Positions 23,177-36,314 of a stretch of DNA of 64,000 nucleotides are shown piece by piece. A program made the position numbers and the translations under genes. The stretch comes from Leptospira sp. WS92.C1 (lineage in GTDB: Bacteria > Spirochaetota > Leptospiria > Leptospirales > Leptospiraceae): NCBI RefSeq assembly GCF_040833975.1, contig NZ_CP162130.1, forward strand, positions 310,001 through 374,000, given 5' to 3'. Position 1 is the stretch's first letter, and every line of letters begins with the position of its first letter. Under the pieces are notes generated by a model. It was given only the letters and a program-made list of their open reading frames with translations. It was not told the origin of the DNA and did not search any database.

Positions 23177-23605
23177 AAAAGGCATTTCTTTCTTTAGGGT
23201 CCAATCTCGGAAATCGAGCCGAGTTTTTAAAGATCGCGGTTCGCAAATTAAAAAATACGATCGGGATCGAAGTGATCAAAGAATCCAACCCTCTAAACAC
23301 CGATCCGCTTGAAGTTACGGATCAGCCCGAATTCTTAAATCAGATTCTAAAAATCGAAACGACTTTTAATCCTGAAGAACTTTTAGAAGTCGCTCTTCGG
23401 ATCGAAAAAGAAATGGGAAGGATACGTAAAGTAGATAAGGGACCGAGAGAGATTGATATCGACATTCTCACTTATGACGTGGTTACGATGCACACGCGGG
23501 GTCTGCATCTCCCACACCATTCCCTCTTTACTCGTCCTTTTATTAGAGAAATTTTGCAAGGGATGAAAGAAGACTCCTTGTATGAACATTTCACGGGAGG
23601 CGAGT

Positions 23606-23622
<17 letters not shown>
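23173..23622 (+). CDS. folK: 2-amino-4-hydroxy-6-hydroxymethyldihydropteridine pyrophosphokinase
   Basis: HPPK transfers pyrophosphate from ATP to 6-hydroxymethyl-dihydropterin in folate synthesis. Family motifs are at the start (FLSLGSNLGNRAEFLKIAV), in the middle (DQPEFLNQILKIETTF, LRIEKEMGRIR) and in the signature GPREIDIDILTYD with the metal-binding Asp pair, followed by LHLPHHSLFTRPF. The 149-residue length is normal. It overlaps the ATPase gene at its start and panB at its end, forming a tight cofactor operon. Confidence 0.95.
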
Positions 23623-24403
<781 letters not shown>

Positions 24404-24465
24404 TCATTTCTTGACGATAATCAGTGCAATAGAAGCTTGTATAACTAAGGGAGAAGATCCCGTTC

Positions 24466-25618
<1,153 letters not shown>

Positions 25619-25628
25619 AAATGCGACG

Positions 25629-25650
25629 GAGTAGCGAGATTTTGCTACTC
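25629..25650. repeat. Hairpin after the DAHP synthase stop
   Basis: GAGTAGC (25629-25635) mirrors GCTACTC (25644-25650) with an 8-base loop. It lies 10 bases after the stop and before the main terminator, and may be a 3' processing or stabilising structure. Confidence 0.55.
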
Positions 25651-25689
25651 GATAATCAGACTCGGCAAAGCTTGAAGCTGCGTTGAATC

Positions 25690-25725
25690 AAAGGCGATCT
25701 TGAAACATCGAGATCGCCTTTTTTA
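25690..25725 (+). terminator. Rho-independent terminator of the folK-panB-aroF run
   Basis: GGCGATCT (25693-25700) pairs with AGATCGCC (25711-25718), followed by a TTTTTT run. Confidence 0.9.
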
Positions 25726-25753
25726 TTTCAAACTCAATATTTTCATTTTTGAT

Positions 25754-25862
25754 GAGGAGGGGCGTGTCCGCTCGCTTACGCTCGGGCCGCGTGTTTACGA
25801 GCTCGCGGATTCCCGCTCGTCCTCTTCGAGGACGCTTCGCGCTCTCCAACCCGCTCACGCAT
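25754..25862. repeat. GC-rich palindromic intergenic element
   Basis: About 110 bases far richer in G and C than the surroundings, with repeated CGCTCG and GCTCGC words and a perfect hairpin CGTCCTCTTCGAGGACG (25818-25834). No reading frame is supported. It looks like a dispersed genomic repeat. The 400-base spacer 25619-26021 otherwise holds the hairpin, the terminator and AT-rich sequence. Confidence 0.55.
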
Positions 25863-26021
25863 TGTAAAACTTAAGCGGCAATTTGGAGCGTAACAATTGA
25901 CTCTGTGCTTCGACGGGTTAATCTTAGGGTCGCCGAAGGTCGTCGTTGTAAAATAGGAAATGAATTTTATTTGAGGTTTTCTGTTTGTTTTCGAAATTTA
26001 AAATAAGAGGAGAAACGTTTT

Positions 26022-26678
26022 TTGACCTTTGCGGAAATCGAAGAACTACTCTGTGGTTTCGTTTCAAAATATCCTTTTAAAAATCGTTTTTTTTATGGGA
26101 AGCGTATCTTTCGAAAAGAAGAAGAACTGTATTCTAGTATGGGAATACTGCTTTTAAATTCGGATCATAAAATTCAATCGGCTCTTCGGGAAAATAATAC
26201 GGACGTAGTGACTCTTCTTGTGCCCAAAGATACTTTGCTTCGTTACAACGAAAAGTATCGACGAAACCTCCCCAAAAGGATTCCGATTCTTTTAAAGAAG
26301 TATGGAAAGTATCTCACAACCACAAAACGCTTAGGGAAAAAAGCGGGAAAAGCTTTGTATCAAGCAAGCTCGGGAAAAGAAAACATGCAGCGATTGAATG
26401 TTCGATTGAATACCGGAAGTTGGGCCTTGCTGGGAACACTTGCCTTGGTTCACGGGGTTTCTCGTTGTTATCTTTTTAATTATTTGCTTTGGTTGGACGA
26501 GGTTGGGGTGGGAGATTCTATCGTGAATATTATGAATGAGGGAGGTCCTACGTTTCACAGGGAATACAGATATATCCTGCACCTAAATCTCTTGAATAAT
26601 AGTATCATCCGAAGGTTAGAATGTGAGCCGGCCCAAGAATTTTATGTTTTAGATTATCGAGATTGGTTTGATTTTTAA
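26022..26678 (+). CDS. DUF1564 family protein (Leptospira-specific)
   Basis: A 218-residue member of the DUF1564 family, expanded in Leptospira and without assigned function. The recognisable core is [31 protein letters not shown], then [19 protein letters not shown] and [20 protein letters not shown]. Two consecutive strand-helix-helix units (about residues 60-95 and 124-165) look like ribbon-helix-helix folds, suggesting DNA binding, which is inference. The TTG start follows GAGGAG at the right distance; a later ATG (about codon 39) is less likely. It stands alone between a repeat-bearing spacer and an Hpt gene. Confidence 0.8.
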   Translation: MTFAEIEELLCGFVSKYPFKNRFFYGKRIFRKEEELYSSMGILLLNSDHKIQSALRENNTDVVTLLVPKDTLLRYNEKYRRNLPKRIPILLKKYGKYLTTTKRLGKKAGKALYQASSGKENMQRLNVRLNTGSWALLGTLALVHGVSRCYLFNYLLWLDEVGVGDSIVNIMNEGGPTFHREYRYILHLNLLNNSIIRRLECEPAQEFYVLDYRDWFDF

Positions 26679-26940
26679 AAAACAGAACATTTTTTAAAAA
26701 ATTCAATTCATAAACCTTCGGCACAGAGAATGTCTGTAAAGTTTAAAATAAAATCAAAACGCACTTACAGGTTTTCGAATTTATCAAAAATTAAAGTTGC
26801 TCAAAATTATAGAATCAACGTCTTTCTGATTTAAAGAAGTTACGATCATTCTAAAATTACTTCAATGGAAGCGTATCATCTAATATTGTTTTATTCTTTT
26901 ATCAGATCCGTGGTAATTTGAAATATGTTTCCGTTGTTTT

Positions 26941-27291
26941 TTAATTGATTCCGAACTTTTTCTTAAGCTCTTCTTTTGTAGGTTCCCAAATATTCGGAAT
27001 TTTGAGACTCAATGTGTATGAAGAATCGGAGGTTCCCGTTTTCAAGTTTTGTTCCGCGTCGGTAACCAAAATTCTGAGATCTTCCAATCCAAAGTTAGCG
27101 GAAACCCCCTTGGTCTGATGAAGCTCGGCCTGTAATTCGGAATCCTTTTTTTCTTCCGCAAAACGAACGATGTTTTTAATTCGGATTTCCATGTTGGTGA
27201 GAAGGGATTCCACCATTTCTTTGAGCCAAGCGATTTCTTCCTCGTCATCTCCCTGTTTTAGGGAATCTAGTCTATTCCAATCCACAAGCAT
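26941..27291 (-). CDS. Hpt-domain phosphotransfer protein
   Basis: A 116-residue single-domain histidine phosphotransfer protein. The four-helix pattern ends with the phosphoacceptor motif AELHQTKGVSANFGLEDL (His about residue 58), matching the H-x-x-K-G-x-S-x-x-x-G form of Hpt domains. No receiver or kinase gene adjoins it, so the partner is elsewhere in the genome. It is cytoplasmic, with no signal peptide. It diverges from lpxA across 146 bases. Confidence 0.85.
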   Translation of the reverse strand: MLVDWNRLDSLKQGDDEEEIAWLKEMVESLLTNMEIRIKNIVRFAEEKKDSELQAELHQTKGVSANFGLEDLRILVTDAEQNLKTGTSDSSYTLSLKIPNIWEPTKEELKKKFGIN

Positions 27292-27359
27292 GGTTCACCT
27301 CTTTTCGAATTTGAGTTTTTTTGGGGATTCGGCATGCTACTTTTCAAGAAACTATACAG

Positions 27360-27396
<37 letters not shown>

Positions 27397-27437
27397 GGAG
27401 TCGATTTTTGTATTTTAGAACCGAAGAAGAGGTCTAA

Positions 27438-28217
27438 ATGAAAATTCACCCGACTGCGATTATCGACTCAAGAGCCCAATTACACGAATCTGTAGAGGTT
27501 GGTCCTTATTCTATCATCGAAGGACATGTTTCAATCCAAGAGGGTACCGTGATTGAAAACCACGTTAAAATTTGCGCAGGTACGGAAGTCGGAAAGTTCA
27601 ACCGTTTTCACCAAGGCGCGGTGATCGGAGCTATGCCTCAGGATCTGAGTTTTAATCAGCAACTTTTAACCAAAACGATCATTGGCGATCATAACATATT
27701 TCGAGAATATGCAAATATTCATAAAGGAACCAAGGAAGATTCTCCAACCGTGATCGGTAATAAAAATTATTTTATGGGGAATACTCACGTAGGCCACGAT
27801 TGTATACTCGGAAATAACAATATTCTTACGCATGCTAGCGCTCTTGCAGGACACGTTACTCTCGGAAATTTTGCGTTTGTTTCCGGTCTTGCCGCTGTCC
27901 ACCAGTTTTGTTTTGTAGGCGATTACGCGATGATCGCAGGCTTGGCAAAAGTGGTTCAGGATGTTCCGCCGTATTCCACGGTAGACGGAAATCCGAGCAC
28001 CGTTGTCGGTCTGAATAGTGTGGGAATGAAACGGGCCGGTTTTTCTCCCGATGTCAGAAATGCGATCAAACAAGCATATAAAGTCATCTATCATTCTAAA
28101 TTGACCACCAAAAAGGCTCTCGACGAATTAGAGACTTCCGGAAATTTAATTAAAGAAGTTAAGTATATTATAAAGTTCTTTAGGGATAGCGATCGGGGAG
28201 TTACGAATCACAGGTGA
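27438..28217 (+). CDS. lpxA: UDP-GlcNAc acyltransferase
   Basis: LpxA catalyses the first step of lipid A synthesis. The 259-residue protein is a left-handed beta-helix of hexapeptide repeats (HPTAIIDSRAQLHESVEVGP and so on to about residue 190), followed by an alpha-helical tail. The catalytic His lies in NTHVGHDCILGNNNILTHAS (about residues 116-130), with HQFCFVGDYAMIAG further on. Leptospiral LpxA is known to prefer the 3-amino sugar analogue UDP-GlcNAc3N and 3-hydroxylauroyl-ACP. It overlaps galE by four bases (GTGA), so the two are coupled. Confidence 0.95.
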   Translation: MKIHPTAIIDSRAQLHESVEVGPYSIIEGHVSIQEGTVIENHVKICAGTEVGKFNRFHQGAVIGAMPQDLSFNQQLLTKTIIGDHNIFREYANIHKGTKEDSPTVIGNKNYFMGNTHVGHDCILGNNNILTHASALAGHVTLGNFAFVSGLAAVHQFCFVGDYAMIAGLAKVVQDVPPYSTVDGNPSTVVGLNSVGMKRAGFSPDVRNAIKQAYKVIYHSKLTTKKALDELETSGNLIKEVKYIIKFFRDSDRGVTNHR

Positions 28218-29185
28218 GATTATTAATTACAGGCGGGGCCGGTTATATCGGTAGTCACATCGTCGCGCTTCTTCTCGAAAAAAAACACGATCTTTTGATT
28301 GTTGATAATTTAGAAAAAGGGAATCGTGCAAACTTATTTCCCGGTGTCGAACTGATTGAGGGAGATATCCAAGACGAAACCGTCTTGGAAAAAGCGTTTT
28401 CAAAACCGATCGATGCAGTGTTTCATTTTGCGGCTTGGAAGGCTGCCGGCGAATCGATGACGGATCCTTCGAAATATGCTCTGAACAATATTAGCGGAAC
28501 TCTAAAACTGCTTACATTTATGGAAAAAGCGGGAACCAAGAAGGTGATTTTTTCCTCCTCGGCGGCAGTATACGGATCTCCCAAGTATCTTCCTGTGGAT
28601 GAAAAACATCCGCTTCATCCTGAAAATTACTATGGCTATACCAAGTTGGCGATCGAAGAGAATCTGAAATGGTACGAGTCCTTGAAAGGATTTAATTTTG
28701 CGGCGTTGCGTTATTTTAATGCGGCCGGTTATGATCCTCAAGGGCGGGTTCGCGGTTTGGAAAGGACGCCCGCCAATTTGCTTCCGATCATTCTAGAAGC
28801 AGCGGTCGGAATGAGAAAAGAATTCGAGGTTTTCGGAACGGATTATGATACGCCGGACGGAAGTTGTGTTCGGGATTACATTCATGTGAGCGATCTTGCA
28901 AAGGCTCACGTTTTGAGTTTGGAATATATGGATTCCGAAAAAAAATCTCTGACTGTCAATTTAGGTTCTGAAAAAGGATATTCCGTTTTAGAAGTGATTC
29001 GTTTGGCGGAAGAGGTGGTCGGAAAACCGATTCCCCATAAAATTTCGGGGAGAAGGGCGGGAGATCCCGCTAAACTTTTAGCTTCCTCCTCGCTCGCTCA
29101 ACAACTGCTTCAGTGGATTCCCGAATACAGCGAAGCGAAAACGCTTCTCAAAACGATGTGGGATGTGTATCAAAATCCGGCTTGA
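28214..29185 (+). CDS. galE: UDP-glucose 4-epimerase
   Basis: A 323-residue short-chain epimerase of the extended SDR type. NAD-binding motif LLITGGAGYIGSHIVALLLE opens the protein; the catalytic SSSAAVYG segment and YYGYTKLAIEE (Tyr-x3-Lys, about residue 145) follow, with ALRYFNAAGYDPQGRVRG and GSCVRDYIHVSDLA further on. It interconverts UDP-glucose and UDP-galactose for LPS or other glycans. It starts with GTG inside the lpxA stop region. The stop directly abuts the convergent VanY-type gene. Confidence 0.93.
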   Translation: MRLLITGGAGYIGSHIVALLLEKKHDLLIVDNLEKGNRANLFPGVELIEGDIQDETVLEKAFSKPIDAVFHFAAWKAAGESMTDPSKYALNNISGTLKLLTFMEKAGTKKVIFSSSAAVYGSPKYLPVDEKHPLHPENYYGYTKLAIEENLKWYESLKGFNFAALRYFNAAGYDPQGRVRGLERTPANLLPIILEAAVGMRKEFEVFGTDYDTPDGSCVRDYIHVSDLAKAHVLSLEYMDSEKKSLTVNLGSEKGYSVLEVIRLAEEVVGKPIPHKISGRRAGDPAKLLASSSLAQQLLQWIPEYSEAKTLLKTMWDVYQNPA

Positions 29186-29938
<753 letters not shown>

Positions 29939-30112
29939 ACTGGGACCAGATTGCAAAATTCCGAGTTTGCTGCAATGGGTTTTTGCAGTCGATCAAAAGC
30001 AAATTTTTAAAATGAATTCGATATTTTATCTTTCATATGAATGTGTTCTCGAGTTTAAAAAATCAAATGATCGATCCAGTCGTAAAATCGGTAAAACGGT
30101 GGATCCGGTCTA

Positions 30113-32290
30113 TCAATTTGAAAATAACAATCGGCCCTCGCTAAATCTTCCCCGAATTTCCTCCTTTTCTAAATCGCCCGGATCTCCCAGCAAGGCGGCG
30201 TCGTCTCTTGTCAATTCGATCAGTTTAGAATCTTCTCTTAAGTCTACGATTTTAAAGTCGGGAAGCCCGCTCTGACGAACTCCCAATAATTCACCGGGAC
30301 CACGCAATTGAAGATCGATTTCGGATAACGCGAAACCGTCGGAGAGATTTACCATCGCATCGAGTCTCACTCTTGCGTCGTCGGTCACTTTTGAATCCGT
30401 CATCAAAATACAAAAACTTTCCTGATCTCCTCGACCGACCCTTCCTCTCAACTGATGAAGCTGAGAAATTCCGAAACGATCCGCGTGTTCGATCACCATG
30501 ACCGTAGAATTCGGAACATCGATTCCTACTTCGATCACGGTTGTGGACACGAGAATTTGAATTCTATTTTTGGAAAATTCTTTCATTACCCTGTCTTTTT
30601 CTTCCGTGTCCATTTTCCCGTGAACCAAGCCGACTTGAAATTCGGGAAATATTTCGTGTTTGAGTTGTTCGTAGGCTTCGATACAAGATTTGAGATCGAC
30701 CTTCTCCGATTCTTCGACCAAAGGATATACGATATAACACTGTCTTCCGGAAGAAACATATTTGCGGATCGATTTGTAGACGCCTTCTCTCCGATCTTCC
30801 TGAAACCATTTTGTTTGAATCGGCATTCTTCCCTTAGGTTTGGTTTTGATCGTAAGAAGATCCAAATCTCCATAGAGAGTAAGACAAAGAGTTCTGGGTA
30901 TGGGAGTTGCGGTCATCGCGAGAATATCCGGATTTTTTCCCTTGGAACGAAGAGCCTCTCTTTGGTCCACGCCAAACTTGTGTTGTTCGTCTATGATCAC
31001 CAGACCCAGATCCAAAAACGCAACGTCTTCTTGAAACACACTGTGGGTTCCAATGACGAATAACGTGTCCCCTTTTTTGATTCTGTAAAGTTTTTCGTAT
31101 CGGTTTTTTTTTGGTTCCTTACCCACGAGGAGTTCGATCCCGAGAAAGGGCATATTTCCCAAAAAACCGAGAATGGTTTGATAGTGTTGTCTCGCCAAAA
31201 TTTCCGTAGGAGCAACCATACAAACTTGAATGTGATTTTCGAGATATCGAAGAGCGGTCAAAAGAGCGACTAACGTTTTTCCGGAACCGACGTCGCCTTG
31301 TAATAAAACCGCGGTCGGTTGTTCCTTTGCGGTAAGTTCCTGAATCTTGCGGAGTGCGGAATTTTGATCGTCCGTCAATTGAAACGGGAGATTGTTTCTC
31401 ACTTGTGTCGCGGTTTTGGATTCGGGTAGGGGCCAGAGAATCCGTTTGATTTTTTCTCTTTCTTTTTTTTTGTGTTCGATGAGCAGGTTGAAATAAAATA
31501 ATTCCTCGTATTTGAGTCTGTATCTTGCTTTATTTAGGGATTCTTCATCCGTTGGAAAATGAATTTCACGATAAGATTCCTCTCTTGAAATCAAACCTCT
31601 TTTTTTTACGATCTCTTTGGGGAGAATTTCCGGAATTCTTCCTTTCAACTTTTCCAATGCAAGATAGAGAATCTTGCGAAACCCTCTGGAATCCAATCCT
31701 TCCGATTTCAACGATTCTCCCGACGGATAAAGAGGAATGATTCTTCCTGCATGAATCATTCCTGGAAGTTCGGCCAATTCTTCTTCGGGTGCGGTTTCTG
31801 TTTCTATTTTTTTCGCGGAGGAATGGATTGCATACGTCGGTTTGATCGCGCTGGTTAGAATTTCATAATCCGGATGAATGAGTTGAAATCCTCGGAAGTA
31901 TTCCAATTTTCCTGTTGCGACCAGCGTCGTTCCGGGTTGAAAAATTCTCTGAAAGAAATTGACTCCTCGGAAGAATACGATCGAGATTCTTTCGTTGTTT
32001 CTGGTTTTGGCTCCGACCACGAGTCTGGATTTTTTTCCATGCGCGAGATATGCGTCCACGACTTCCACGATGAGAGTTACGGCTTCTCCGGCTTTTAATA
32101 AAACGTTGTCAGTAAGATTGCGATCCAAATGTCTTCTCGGAAAAAAGTTTAAAAGATCTTGGAGCGTGTTGATTCCAATGGACGCAAGAGCGTTCGCCTT
32201 GGCAGGACCGATTCCTTTGATCACTGTGACCGGAGATAGAAGTCCGGAGACTCCGTTTGTATTTTCAGTTTTAGAGGCCGAGTTCTTCAT
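30113..32290 (-). CDS. recG: ATP-dependent DNA helicase RecG
   Basis: A 725-residue branch-migration helicase acting on stalled forks and recombination intermediates. The wedge domain with OB fold is N-terminal (IKGIGPAKANALASIGINTL, then LIVEVVDAYLAHGKKS). Helicase motif I GDVGSGKT lies at about 332, motif II DEQHKFG at about 433 (the DEQH box of RecG), TATPIPRTL soon after, and motif VI QLRGRVGRGDQES near 625. Length is slightly above the roughly 690 usual because of an insertion near residue 150-175. It is the last gene of a four-gene minus-strand operon; its first 20 bases overlap the zinc-ribbon gene. Confidence 0.95.
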   Translation of the reverse strand: MKNSASKTENTNGVSGLLSPVTVIKGIGPAKANALASIGINTLQDLLNFFPRRHLDRNLTDNVLLKAGEAVTLIVEVVDAYLAHGKKSRLVVGAKTRNNERISIVFFRGVNFFQRIFQPGTTLVATGKLEYFRGFQLIHPDYEILTSAIKPTYAIHSSAKKIETETAPEEELAELPGMIHAGRIIPLYPSGESLKSEGLDSRGFRKILYLALEKLKGRIPEILPKEIVKKRGLISREESYREIHFPTDEESLNKARYRLKYEELFYFNLLIEHKKKEREKIKRILWPLPESKTATQVRNNLPFQLTDDQNSALRKIQELTAKEQPTAVLLQGDVGSGKTLVALLTALRYLENHIQVCMVAPTEILARQHYQTILGFLGNMPFLGIELLVGKEPKKNRYEKLYRIKKGDTLFVIGTHSVFQEDVAFLDLGLVIIDEQHKFGVDQREALRSKGKNPDILAMTATPIPRTLCLTLYGDLDLLTIKTKPKGRMPIQTKWFQEDRREGVYKSIRKYVSSGRQCYIVYPLVEESEKVDLKSCIEAYEQLKHEIFPEFQVGLVHGKMDTEEKDRVMKEFSKNRIQILVSTTVIEVGIDVPNSTVMVIEHADRFGISQLHQLRGRVGRGDQESFCILMTDSKVTDDARVRLDAMVNLSDGFALSEIDLQLRGPGELLGVRQSGLPDFKIVDLREDSKLIELTRDDAALLGDPGDLEKEEIRGRFSEGRLLFSN

Positions 32291-32693
32291 CCTGTACCGG
32301 TGCGGGAGTCCATTCCGGATCCTGAGTTTCCGAATTTACTTTTTGTTTTTTGTCCTCGGTCTCTTCGCTTAAACCGAGATAACAATATCTGCATCCGTAA
32401 ATGCGAGCGTGCCTTTTTATGCCCGGCGAAGGCGGTTCCGAAATGACGGCGTATAAATATTCAGTTTTTTGCAAGTATTTTCCGCAAACGGGACAAATTC
32501 TTGGTTTTGGAAGACTGGGATCCCAATTTTTACCGTAAACTTTTTTAGGATCCCCATATTCTTTGGAAACTCCGTTTTCAAGATCTCGTTTTTTTTCAGC
32601 TTTGTCGATTCGTTTCGAATCCACCGAATAAAGCAGGTGAAAAAAAACCGCCGCAACCCCCAAACAAAGCATCACGGTAAAAAAACCGATCAT
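32271..32693 (-). CDS. Membrane-anchored zinc-ribbon protein, unknown
   Basis: A 140-residue protein with one N-terminal transmembrane segment (IGFFTVMLCLGVAAVFFHLL) followed by a charged linker and a zinc-ribbon-like domain: ICPVCGKYLQ and IYGCRYCYLG (CxxC pairs about residues 68 and 100). The C-terminal tail is acidic. I know no family name. It lies between a nucleotidyltransferase gene (4-base overlap) and recG (20-base overlap), so all are translated together. Confidence 0.75.
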   Translation of the reverse strand: MIGFFTVMLCLGVAAVFFHLLYSVDSKRIDKAEKKRDLENGVSKEYGDPKKVYGKNWDPSLPKPRICPVCGKYLQKTEYLYAVISEPPSPGIKRHARIYGCRYCYLGLSEETEDKKQKVNSETQDPEWTPAPVQDEELGL

Positions 32694-33367
32694 TGTTTCA
32701 AATAATCCTTAATTTTAGCGGCCATACTTTGGGGTAAACCGATTCCTTTGTCCTGCAATCGATGAGAGTATTTGTGAAACGAGTATGTATGTTGGGAAGT
32801 TTGTACGATTCCGTTAAAACAGTTCTCGATGGATTCCGCAAGAGATTCACTGAGAGGAATGTTTAATCCGATTTCCTTTTCATACTTTCTCAAAAGTCTG
32901 CGATTGACTCCTCTGCAAATCGAACGATAAAAACAAAATCGTATTACCAATTCTGAATCCGATTGTCCGGATCGAATGTCTTTTTCCAGCTGGTTGAGAT
33001 TGATACAATCCACGATTTCCAATTTATAAGCGTCCGTATTGTGTTCATACGTTACAAGATTCATAAATAAATGTTTGAATAATGAAATCTTGTAACAATC
33101 CTCCATTCCGCACTCGCCCATTTTGTTGTTTTCGCATCGGGTGTACATCACAATATCGGTGTCAGATTCCGCAGTTGCCTGACCGAAATTTAAAGATCCT
33201 AAAATATCAAACGCAACGATATCGCCGCCAAAGTTGATCAGTTTGGAGAATTTTTTAAAGTCTTCGATTCGTTCTCGAGAGATGCTCGTTTCGTGAGATC
33301 GGAAATATCGTTTGAGTCCGGTGAACTTTTGTATGGTGGGATTGTTTTTAAAACCTGAGATTGTCAT
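32690..33367 (-). CDS. Pol-beta-like nucleotidyltransferase domain protein
   Basis: A 225-residue protein with a nucleotidyltransferase signature: DILGSLNFGQATAESDTDIV (about residues 55-75), a G-S motif followed by the D-x-D metal pair, and a plausible third acidic residue in KLEIVDC (about 118). A short Cys-rich loop (CENNKMGECGMEDC) lies between them. The C-terminal half is helical. The substrate (nucleotide, protein, RNA or antibiotic) cannot be deduced. It overlaps the zinc-ribbon gene by four bases and is one base from the metallophosphoesterase upstream, so it probably acts with that enzyme. Confidence 0.72.
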   Translation of the reverse strand: MTISGFKNNPTIQKFTGLKRYFRSHETSISRERIEDFKKFSKLINFGGDIVAFDILGSLNFGQATAESDTDIVMYTRCENNKMGECGMEDCYKISLFKHLFMNLVTYEHNTDAYKLEIVDCINLNQLEKDIRSGQSDSELVIRFCFYRSICRGVNRRLLRKYEKEIGLNIPLSESLAESIENCFNGIVQTSQHTYSFHKYSHRLQDKGIGLPQSMAAKIKDYLKQ

Positions 33368-33368
33368 G

Positions 33369-34370
<1,002 letters not shown>

Positions 34371-34480
34371 TTCAATCGATAGTGTTTACCGTCTCTTTTT
34401 CGCTACAGTCTCTTCGAAAAAAGAGAACTCGGTACACTCAGTTTAGGAACCTCTTACGAAATGTCCAACCTTTCTAATAC

Positions 34481-35170
34481 TTAGTCCCTCCACAGAAGGA
34501 GAAGGGTGTCTTGATTTTCGGAAATCGGTTCGATTCTGATGTATTCCGGACCAAAAAAATCCAATAGAGGTTTTAGAATGGTGCCTGATTTTACGAATAA
34601 GAATACGTTTCCTTTTTCGGGAATGACCTTTTGAATCGTAATTTCTCCCGCGAGATCCGGAATTTCCGAGAGAAAGTAATTCATATTTACGGTGATGAGA
34701 TTTCGGATTCCGGTAAGAGCGAGTATCTCCGGAATTTCTTCTATGATGGTTTCTAAAATCAATTTTCTATGAAACTGAAATATTTTTGAAAAAACCCGGA
34801 TCGGATCCAACTTTTTCGGAGTATGGCTGAAAAGTCGAAACGATTGAATCTGAAGACGAACCTGATTTTCGAAAACCTTGACCGGAGTGAGAGTAACGTT
34901 GTAGTCCACCGAATCGGTTTTTAAGAGTCGTGACCAGAACAACCCTTTGATTGAAAAATGTCCGGTTAAAATTAAAACTCCGTTTCCAGAATCGAATTCC
35001 AGGGATTCCAATTGATCCTGAGATTCTAAGATTTTCTTTTTAAGAATTTTATTGAGGGAATGCAGTTTGAGAGTGATTTTATAATTGCTCTTAAGGCTTT
35101 CTTTTTCAGAAGCGAGTCCGGTAAGAAATTCCAGAGGATTGAAGCCTATGAGTTTCCTCAAATTGAGCAT
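34481..35170 (-). CDS. Conserved protein of unknown function
   Basis: A 229-residue protein without signal peptide. It alternates helical segments (LNKILKKKILESQDQLESLE) with long beta strands (VLILTGHFSIKGLFWSRLL, ENQVRLQIQSFRLF), a pattern of lipid- or ligand-binding alpha/beta barrels, but no family can be named. The C-terminus ends with two strand pairs (NVFLFVKSGTIL and DTLLLLWRD). It is on the same strand as the metallophosphoesterase, 110 bases upstream, and diverges from gpsA across 130 bases. Confidence 0.7.
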   Translation of the reverse strand: MLNLRKLIGFNPLEFLTGLASEKESLKSNYKITLKLHSLNKILKKKILESQDQLESLEFDSGNGVLILTGHFSIKGLFWSRLLKTDSVDYNVTLTPVKVFENQVRLQIQSFRLFSHTPKKLDPIRVFSKIFQFHRKLILETIIEEIPEILALTGIRNLITVNMNYFLSEIPDLAGEITIQKVIPEKGNVFLFVKSGTILKPLLDFFGPEYIRIEPISENQDTLLLLWRD

Positions 35171-35177
35171 GGGAGAT

Positions 35178-35240
<63 letters not shown>

Positions 35241-35300
35241 GCCGGATACAAATCCGTACGAATTTTATTTTTGATTTGAACTTGCCAAAGGGGAGCTTTC

Positions 35301-36308
<1,008 letters not shown>

Positions 36309-36314
36309 TCGACC

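Noticed and set aside
30455..31063. Long plus-strand frame inside recG
   Set aside because: It is the shadow of recG helicase motifs and has no ribosome binding site or domain of its own.
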